Origin: Stenotrophomonas maltophilia
Lineage (GTDB): Bacteria; Pseudomonadota; Gammaproteobacteria; Xanthomonadales; Xanthomonadaceae
Reading direction: 5' to 3'
DNA length: 64,000 nt
Assembly: GCA_002363385.1 (NCBI GenBank)
Contig: DEVL01000005.1
Span: 148,312-212,311, forward strand
Each line of letters begins with the position of its first letter. Position 1 is the stretch's first letter. Both the position numbers and the translations under genes were made by a program. Positions 58,944 through 64,000 of this stretch are shown here, in pieces. The notes beneath the pieces were generated by a model. It did not search any database and was not told where the DNA came from. It was given only the letters and a program-made list of their open reading frames with translations.

Positions 58944-61052
58944 ATGCCAGACCCGATTGCGCGCCGTGCAGTGACATCGTTTTCCTCCCCCGCCCCCACC
59001 CTGCGCCGACGGCGTTGGCTGCTGGCGCTGGCCCTGGCCGCTGCCGCCGGCACGCCCACGCTGGTGCAGGCCGCGAACTGTACCGGGGCACCCGAATGGA
59101 ACGGGGCCGCCATCTACCTGGCTGGCCAGACCCTGCAGAAAGGCGGCGTGCTCTACCGCGCCAACCAGGACATCTGGAATGCCCCGCCCGACCACCCGGC
59201 CGGCGCCCCCTACTACACCAACCTCGGTGCCTGCGATGGCAGCGGCAGCAACCAGCCGCCCAGCGTCGCACTGACCTCCCCGGCCGCCGGCGCCAGCTTC
59301 ACCGCTGGCAGCAGCATCACGGTCAGCGCCACTGCCAGCGATACCGACGGCAGCATCAGCAAGGTCGAGTTCTTCCGCGGCGGTACCTCGCTGGGCATCG
59401 ACACCAGCGCGCCCTACAGCGTGGTCTGGAGCAATGCCGCGGCCGGCAGCCACACCTTTAAGGCGGTGGCCACCGACAACAATAACGCCGTGACCTCGTC
59501 GGCCACGGTCAATGTGACCATCACCGCGGCCAGCAACGACACCACGCCCCCCAGCGTCCCGGGCGGACTGGCTTCTCCGTCCAGGACCGCGACGACGGTC
59601 AACCTGGCCTGGAACGCGGCCACCGACAACAGCGGCGGCAGCGGCGTAGCCGGCTACGACGTGTACCGCAACGGCAGCCTGGTCGGCTCGCCCAGCGCCA
59701 CCCAGTACACCGATGGCGGCCTTGCCGCGAGCACGGCCTATACCTACACAGTGCGAGCACGCGACAACGCCGGCAATGCCTCGGCGCAGAGCGGCTCAAT
59801 CAGCGTGACCACGGCTGCCGGTGGCGGCGGAGGGGGTACCAAGCGGGTGATCGGCTACTTCACCCAGTGGGGCATCTATGGCCGCAACTACCAGGTCAAG
59901 AACATCGACACGAGTGGTTCGGCAGCGAAGCTGACCCATATCAATTACGCCTTCGGCAATGTGCGCAACAACCGCTGCGAAGTCGGGGTGACCCAGGCCT
60001 CCGACCCGAACACCGGCGTGGGCGGCGATGCGTACGCCGACTACGGCAAGTCCTTCGCGGCCGGTGCCAGCGTGAGCGGCGTCGCCGATACCTGGGACCA
60101 GCCGCTGCGCGGCAACTGGAACCAGCTCAAGCAGCTCAAGGCCAAGCACCCGAACATCAAGGTGCTGATCTCGCTCGGCGGCTGGACCTGGTCGCGCGGG
60201 TTCTCCAGCGCGGCGCAGCCGGCCAACCGGCAGGGGTTCGTGGCCTCGTGCATCGATGCCTACATCAAGGGCAACCTGCCGGTCGCCGACGGTGCGGGCG
60301 GCGCGGGTGCGGCGCTCGGCGTGTTCGATGGCATCGACATCGACTGGGAGTACCCGGTGGCCTGCGGGCTGAGCTGCGGTACGCCGGCCGACAATGCCAA
60401 CTTCACTGCATTGCTGGCCGAGTTCCGCCGCCAGCTGGATGCGGTGCGCCCGGGTCTGTTGCTGACGGTCGCGGTGGGCGCAGGCGTGGACAAGATCCGC
60501 GTGACCGATCCGGCCAGCTACCACCCGTACCTGGATTTCATCAACGTGATGACCTACGACTTCCACGGCGCGTGGGATCCGCAGACCAACCATCACTCGG
60601 CGCTGTTCGATTCACCGGCCGATCCTTCCACCGGCGACCAGAAGTTCTACAACAGCAACGATGCGATGGAGGCCTTCCTCAGCCGCGGCGTGCCGGCCAG
60701 CAAGTTGAACCTGGGCATCGGTTACTACGGGCGGGGCTGGACCGGCGTGGCCAGCGGCAACAACGGGCTCTACAAGAGCGCCAGCGGCGCCGCACCGGGC
60801 ACGTATGAAGCCGGCATCGAAGACTGGAAGGTACTGAAGAACCTCAACTGGCCGGTCTACACCGACAACGTCGCCAAGGCCACGTGGATCTCCAACGGCA
60901 CCACGTTCTGGAGTCTGGACACGCCGGCCATGGTCACCGAGAAGATGGGCTATGTGAAAACACAGGGCCTGGGCGGTGCATTCTTCTGGGAGTTCAGCGG
61001 GGATGATGCACAGGGCACCCTGACCAAGGCGATCAGTGACGGTTTGAAGTAA
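58944..61052 (+). CDS. Secreted GH18 chitinase with CBM, Ig-like and FnIII domains
   Basis: A 702-residue extracellular chitinase. Order: signal peptide to about residue 43 (LAAAAGTPTLVQA); chitin-binding CBM5/12 at about 44-92 (WNGAAIYLAGQTLQKGG and YRANQDIWN, with its aromatic residues); Ig-like domain about 98-190 (PPSVALTSPAAGASF); FnIII domain about 193-285 (VNLAWNAATDNSGGSGVAGY); Gly linker; GH18 barrel about 290-702 with FDGIDIDWEYP, where D462, D465, D467 and Glu469 form the DxxDxDxE catalytic motif. A likely T2SS substrate given the complete Xps operon in the same window. GGAGA precedes the ATG at 58944; upstream in-frame codons are not signal-like. Confidence 0.95.
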   Translation: MPDPIARRAVTSFSSPAPTLRRRRWLLALALAAAAGTPTLVQAANCTGAPEWNGAAIYLAGQTLQKGGVLYRANQDIWNAPPDHPAGAPYYTNLGACDGSGSNQPPSVALTSPAAGASFTAGSSITVSATASDTDGSISKVEFFRGGTSLGIDTSAPYSVVWSNAAAGSHTFKAVATDNNNAVTSSATVNVTITAASNDTTPPSVPGGLASPSRTATTVNLAWNAATDNSGGSGVAGYDVYRNGSLVGSPSATQYTDGGLAASTAYTYTVRARDNAGNASAQSGSISVTTAAGGGGGGTKRVIGYFTQWGIYGRNYQVKNIDTSGSAAKLTHINYAFGNVRNNRCEVGVTQASDPNTGVGGDAYADYGKSFAAGASVSGVADTWDQPLRGNWNQLKQLKAKHPNIKVLISLGGWTWSRGFSSAAQPANRQGFVASCIDAYIKGNLPVADGAGGAGAALGVFDGIDIDWEYPVACGLSCGTPADNANFTALLAEFRRQLDAVRPGLLLTVAVGAGVDKIRVTDPASYHPYLDFINVMTYDFHGAWDPQTNHHSALFDSPADPSTGDQKFYNSNDAMEAFLSRGVPASKLNLGIGYYGRGWTGVASGNNGLYKSASGAAPGTYEAGIEDWKVLKNLNWPVYTDNVAKATWISNGTTFWSLDTPAMVTEKMGYVKTQGLGGAFFWEFSGDDAQGTLTKAISDGLK

Positions 61053-61121
61053 TCCCGCCTGGCGCGGGGCGCTGCCACCCTGACCCAGCAGGGGACGCGC
61101 CGCGTTGATCGCAACAACCAA

Positions 61122-61149
61122 AACGCCCCGGCCTGGCCGGGGCGTTCCG
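61122..61149. terminator. Bidirectional terminator between chitinase and dsbC
   Basis: AACGCCCCGGCC (61122-61133) and GGCCGGGGCGTT (61135-61146) form a perfect 12-bp stem. On the minus strand it is followed by TTTT, serving dsbC; on + by CCGTTTT. It lies between the two convergent stops. Confidence 0.85.
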
Positions 61150-61152
61150 TTT

Positions 61153-61932
61153 TCAGCGGCTGCCGCCTGCCGAGACGCGCTCCAGCGCGGCCTTGAGCTG
61201 CGCTGGCGGCAGGTAGCCGCCGAGCTGGGTGCCGTCGGCGGCGAAGATCGCCGGGGTGCCGTTGACGCCCATCTGCTGGCCGAGCTTGTACTGCATCGCC
61301 ACCGGGTTGGTGCAGTTCTTCGGGGTGACGGCCTTGCCGGTCTTGGCCGCGGTCAGGGCCTGCTTGCGATCGGCCGCGCACCAGACCGAAATCATGTCGG
61401 TGTAGTCCTGGCTGCCCAGGCCCATGCGCGGAAATGCCAGGTATTCCACGGTGATGCCATTGCGGTTGAGCTCGGCGATATCCTGGTGCAGCTTGCGGCA
61501 GTAACCGCACTCGATGTCGGTGAAGACGCTGACGGTGTACTTGGCATTGGGCGCGGCAAACACGATGCGCTCGTTGTGGGGCACGCCATCGAGCAGCTTG
61601 CGGCGGTAGCTGAGCAGGCCCTGGCTGCTGACCGGCGCCTTGTTCTGGATATCGTACGGCTGGGACTGCATCAGGTAGCGGCCGTCGTCGGACACGTACA
61701 GCACCTGACCGCCGACCAGCACTTCACGGAAGCCCGGGAATGGCGCCGCGCCGATGAAGTCGGGCTTGAAGTTGGGGTCCAGCTGCTGGAGCGCGGTGCG
61801 CACGCGCTGATCGGCATCGCCGGCAGCAGCCGGCGCCGCGGCAGTGGATTTAGCCGCCGGGGCGGACGGTTGCTGCGCGCAGGCAGTCAGGCTGAGCGCG
61901 CCGAAGAGCGCCGCAATGGCAACACGGAGCAT
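61153..61932 (-). CDS. dsbC: Thiol:disulfide interchange protein DsbC, predicted lipoprotein
   Basis: A 259-residue periplasmic disulfide isomerase. The thioredoxin-like catalytic motif is C-G-Y-C at residues 142-145 (TDIECGYCRKLHQD), with cis-Pro in NGTPAIFAADG near residue 225. An N-terminal dimerisation domain spans about 40-105 (FPGFREVLVGGQVLYVSDDG). The signal peptide ends ALSLTAC, a lipobox with Cys18, followed by an Ala/Pro linker, so the protein may be membrane-anchored rather than soluble as in E. coli. Also present is a second disulfide pair (WCAADRK and KNCTN). It neighbours xerD, as in many gammaproteobacteria. Confidence 0.93.
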   Translation of the reverse strand: MLRVAIAALFGALSLTACAQQPSAPAAKSTAAAPAAAGDADQRVRTALQQLDPNFKPDFIGAAPFPGFREVLVGGQVLYVSDDGRYLMQSQPYDIQNKAPVSSQGLLSYRRKLLDGVPHNERIVFAAPNAKYTVSVFTDIECGYCRKLHQDIAELNRNGITVEYLAFPRMGLGSQDYTDMISVWCAADRKQALTAAKTGKAVTPKNCTNPVAMQYKLGQQMGVNGTPAIFAADGTQLGGYLPPAQLKAALERVSAGGSR

Positions 61933-62037
61933 CGAGCATTCCGGTGTGAGGAGTCAGGCTGGATTCTCGCACAGCTGCCTGCTCACACAGCTGGACCGCA
62001 GTGGAACGGTGAGGCGCGGCCCGGTTTGGCCCCCACC

Positions 62038-63015
62038 TCAGCCGCGCGGGTGGTGCTTGGCGTGCAGCTTCTGCAGGTGCTCGCGGGCCACCAGCGTGTA
62101 GATCTGGGTAGTGGACAGCGAGCTGTGGCCGAGCAGCATCTGCAGGGCGCGCAGATCGGCGCCCCGGTTGAGCAGGTGCGTGGCGAAGCTGTGGCGCAGG
62201 CCGTGGGGGCTGATCCGGGCGGGGTCGATCCCTGCCAGCACGGCGTACTTTTTCACCAGGCCCCAGAACTGCTGGCGGCTGAGCGGGTGCAGTGAGGGGT
62301 CGAGGAACATCGGCACCGCGCCATCCTGCGGGGTGGGCACAGTGCGTTTGCCGGTGAGCTGGGGCCGCGATTCGGCCAGATAGCGTTCGAGCCAGTGCTG
62401 CGACTCTTCGCCGAGCGGAACCAGCCGTTCCTTGCTGCCCTTGCCGGTGACGCGCAGGACGCCCTGGCGCAGGTTGACGGCATTGGCCGGCAGATTGACC
62501 AGTTCGCTGACACGCAGGCCCGCGGCATACATCAGTTCCAACATGGCGCGGTCGCGCAGCCCGAGCGGCGTCTCGACGTCGGGGCTGGCCAACAGCGCAT
62601 CGATCTGGCTTTCGGCCAGCGCCTTGGGCAGCAGGCGCGGCAACTTGGGCGGATCGAGCAGCGCACTTGGGTCATCACTGCGCTCGCCGCGGCGGACGGC
62701 ATCGGCAAAGAACGCCCGCAGCGCGGAGAGCAGGCGGGCGTTGCTGCGCGGCGACCAGCCGTGGCGCGAGCGCCAAGCCAGGTAGTCGAACAGCCCGGCG
62801 CGATCGAGACCGGCCAGCCCCCCGGCGACGCCGTCACGCCAGCGCGCAAGACCTTCCAGATCGCGCCGGTAACTGTCCAGACTGGCACGCGCCAGGCCGT
62901 GTTCGGCCCAGGCGGTGTCGAGGAAGCGCTGGATGCGCACGTTGTCGTCATCGCGCAGCTCGGGCAGGTGCTGGATGAGCTGGCGGCGCAGTGCAGGGGT
63001 GGCGGCATTGGACAT
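62038..63015 (-). CDS. xerD: Site-specific tyrosine recombinase XerD
   Basis: A 325-residue recombinase that, with XerC, resolves chromosome dimers at dif under FtsK control. Catalytic residues are seen in MYAAGLRVSELVNL (Arg), KGSKERLVPLG (Lys), ISPHGLRHSFATHLLNRGADLRALQMLLGHSSLSTTQIYT (His-x-x-Arg, His and Tyr nucleophile, quoted in pieces). The N-terminal SAM-like core-binding domain spans residues about 20-110. I chose MSNAAT at 63015; the 24 residues upstream in frame are Arg/Pro/Ala-rich without family match and overlap the RDD gene's leader. Confidence 0.93.
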   Translation of the reverse strand: MSNAATPALRRQLIQHLPELRDDDNVRIQRFLDTAWAEHGLARASLDSYRRDLEGLARWRDGVAGGLAGLDRAGLFDYLAWRSRHGWSPRSNARLLSALRAFFADAVRRGERSDDPSALLDPPKLPRLLPKALAESQIDALLASPDVETPLGLRDRAMLELMYAAGLRVSELVNLPANAVNLRQGVLRVTGKGSKERLVPLGEESQHWLERYLAESRPQLTGKRTVPTPQDGAVPMFLDPSLHPLSRQQFWGLVKKYAVLAGIDPARISPHGLRHSFATHLLNRGADLRALQMLLGHSSLSTTQIYTLVAREHLQKLHAKHHPRG

Positions 63016-63085
63016 GGGCACAGCATACGGAGCAGCGGGTGCATGGGCCATCGAACGCGGACGGCGGGCCGGGTATGCTCCGGAC

Positions 63086-63562
63086 ATGACCGATACCGCG
63101 CTGTCGTCCCCTGCTGCCGATCGCCCTGCGTCATTACTGCTGTGGCGGCTGCTGTCGTTGTTGTACGACTTCTTTCCGGCGCTGGCGCTGTGGATGCTGC
63201 TCGGCGCTGTGTTCGTGGCGGTCTATACGTTGAGCGGTCACGCAGAGCGGGAGAACATCGCGCCGTTCAGTGCGTGGCAGTGGGCGTTGTGGGCGTGCTG
63301 CTGGGTGGTGACGGGGCTGTACGCAACGATGAGTTGGCGCCGCGGGGGCCAGACGCTGGGGATGCGGCCGTGGCGGTTGCGGGTGGTATCGCTGGACGGC
63401 AAGGTGCCGACACGCGGGCAGTTGTGGCGGCGGTATGCGGTGGGGACGCTGTCGGTGTTGGCGGCCGGCCTGGGATTCTGGTGGGCAGTGGTGGATCGGC
63501 AGCGGTTGACCTGGCATGACCGGGCCAGCGGGACGCGGGTTGTGCGGCTGCCGAAGCCTTGA
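63086..63562 (+). CDS. RDD-domain membrane protein
   Basis: A 158-residue integral membrane protein of the RDD family. The name-giving pattern appears degenerate at the start (LLWRLLSLLYDFFPALALWML: R...D), with later motifs GGQTLGMRPWRLRVVSLDG near residue 93 and a closing LTWHDRASGTRVV near residue 140 that is characteristic of the family. Three to four TM helices are visible. Some RDD proteins act in ion transport; the role here is unknown. Divergent from xerD with 70 bases between the starts. The in-frame extension upstream is not family-like. Confidence 0.85.
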   Translation: MTDTALSSPAADRPASLLLWRLLSLLYDFFPALALWMLLGAVFVAVYTLSGHAERENIAPFSAWQWALWACCWVVTGLYATMSWRRGGQTLGMRPWRLRVVSLDGKVPTRGQLWRRYAVGTLSVLAAGLGFWWAVVDRQRLTWHDRASGTRVVRLPKP

Positions 63563-63601
63563 AGCAAACAGCAAACAGCAGCGTTTCTTTTTCTCTGCGT
63601 T

Positions 63602-63711
63602 TGCGGAGAGGTGCAACCCATTTCTGGGCCCGCCGCAAGTACGTCCCTGTAGGCTCGAAGTGCGCCATCCATGGCGCACTACGGCCCTAAAATGGGCTGC
63701 GCCTCTCCGCA
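63602..63711. repeat. Nested palindromic element (~110 bp) with a GTAG hairpin at its centre
   Basis: Outer arms TGCGGAGAGGTGCAACCCAT (63602-63621) and the complement of 63690-63711 match at about 20 of 22 bases. Middle arms GGGCC (63626-63630) and GGCCC (63683-63687). The inner hairpin is AGTGCGCCAT-CC-ATGGCGCACT (63659-63680). On the minus strand the inner part reads GTAG followed by TGCGCCAT, the head-and-stem layout of GTAG REP elements. It lies directly after the RDD gene and is non-coding. Confidence 0.7.
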
Positions 63712-63870
63712 TTGACAGATTGCGAAATGCGGTTGGTCAAAGCGGATTTGCTGCGCAGCGGATGTTTCGCTTCGAGCACCGATTCTCACGCACGACACGG
63801 CTTAACGAGCGCAACCTTGATAGCGACGTTCAACCTTCGCTCAATTGATCAAGCCTTCGTCGATAAATTG
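63712..63870. other. Intergenic sequence without recognised features
   Basis: About 160 bases between the palindromic element and the octamer repeat. Small open frames cross it, but none shows protein-like composition or a ribosome-binding site. I see no promoter or terminator I can support. Confidence 0.5.
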
Positions 63871-63910
63871 CTCAGCCGCTCAGCCGCTCAGCCGCTCAGC
63901 CGCTCAGCCG
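63871..63910. repeat. Tandem octamer repeat (CTCAGCCG) x5
   Basis: Five perfect copies of the 8-base unit CTCAGCCG. The last copy contains the stop codon of the minus-strand gene that enters from the right edge; the others lie just beyond that stop. Confidence 0.9.
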
Positions 63911-64000
63911 CCAAGATTGAACGCGAACAGCGGCACTGCGCCAATCCACCAGACCGCGAAGAGCCGCACCATGCCGGCATGCTCCTGCTCCTGCTCCTGC
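63904..64000 (-). CDS. C-terminal fragment of an unidentified membrane-associated protein (partial)
   Basis: A frame entering from the right edge on the minus strand and ending at TGA 63904-63906. The visible ~31 residues are QEQEQEHAG then MVRLFAVWWIGAVPLFAFNLGG: a charged Gln/Glu repeat followed by one hydrophobic helix at the extreme C-terminus. The QEQEQE run is encoded by a 6-base tandem repeat at 63981-64000. The rest of the gene is outside the window and no family can be assigned. The frame could instead start at the internal ATG as a tiny membrane peptide. Confidence 0.5.
   Translation of the reverse strand, partial: QEQEQEHAGMVRLFAVWWIGAVPLFAFNLGG

Noticed and set aside
54835..58974. 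A 1379-codon + strand frame antisense to purL
   Set aside because: purL is complete with all catalytic motifs on the minus strand; the antisense frame is low-complexity and runs beyond the purL promoter.

Overview
The window looks like chromosomal DNA of a Xanthomonadaceae gammaproteobacterium, most probably Stenotrophomonas or a close relative of Xanthomonas. The reasons are: an Xps-type type II secretion (T2SS) cluster in the order E-F-G-H-I-J-K-L-M-N-D, the riboflavin/nusB/thiL gene order, high GC with heavy third-position bias (which makes many long antisense open frames), and GTAG-headed hairpin repeats like those described from Stenotrophomonas. I found no tRNA, rRNA, CRISPR array, transposase, integrase-bearing island or phage gene. 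Nearly everything is core or surface-function chromosome.

Layout. 1-2.4 kb: the end of an lpoA-like gene, yraN, a DUF457-like membrane hydrolase and an FAD-linked oxidase on +. 2.4-10.5 kb (all -): glyA, two small membrane proteins, nrdR and ribD, then an FMN riboswitch followed by ribE, ribBA, ribH, nusB and thiL. A candidate small RNA on + lies between the riboswitch and ribD. 10.7-18.1 kb (+): a classical autotransporter, ettA and an AzgA-type purine permease, with an rcnB-like gene on -. 18.2-30.5 kb (-): a cellulose synthase operon read bcsD, bcsP/R-like gene, bcsA, bcsB, GH8 cellulase, bcsC, second GH8 cellulase. 30.7-33.7 kb: pncB and two glycosyltransferases. 33.8-44.6 kb: the complete T2SS operon. 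44.7-54.3 kb: an S8 protease and a trimeric autotransporter adhesin of about 2541 residues. 54.8-64 kb: purL, a secreted chitinase, dsbC, xerD, an RDD protein, a palindromic repeat element and the end of one more gene.

How it fits together. Much of the window serves the cell surface and exterior: cellulose synthesis and export gated by a PilZ domain, two autotransporter adhesins of different classes, the T2SS machine, and two likely exported hydrolases (subtilase and chitinase). The chitinase promoter carries a dyad resembling the operator of the N-acetylglucosamine repressor NagR. The housekeeping part combines riboflavin synthesis under FMN riboswitch control with one-carbon, purine, NAD and deoxynucleotide-regulation genes.

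I did not find a clearly new multi-gene system. The items most worth a second look are the candidate sRNA at 6455-6562, the bcs operon with two GH8 enzymes and an enlarged BcsC, the NagR-like operator, the nested palindrome at 63602-63711, the cysteine-free XpsE C-terminal region, and the structured leader of the giant adhesin.
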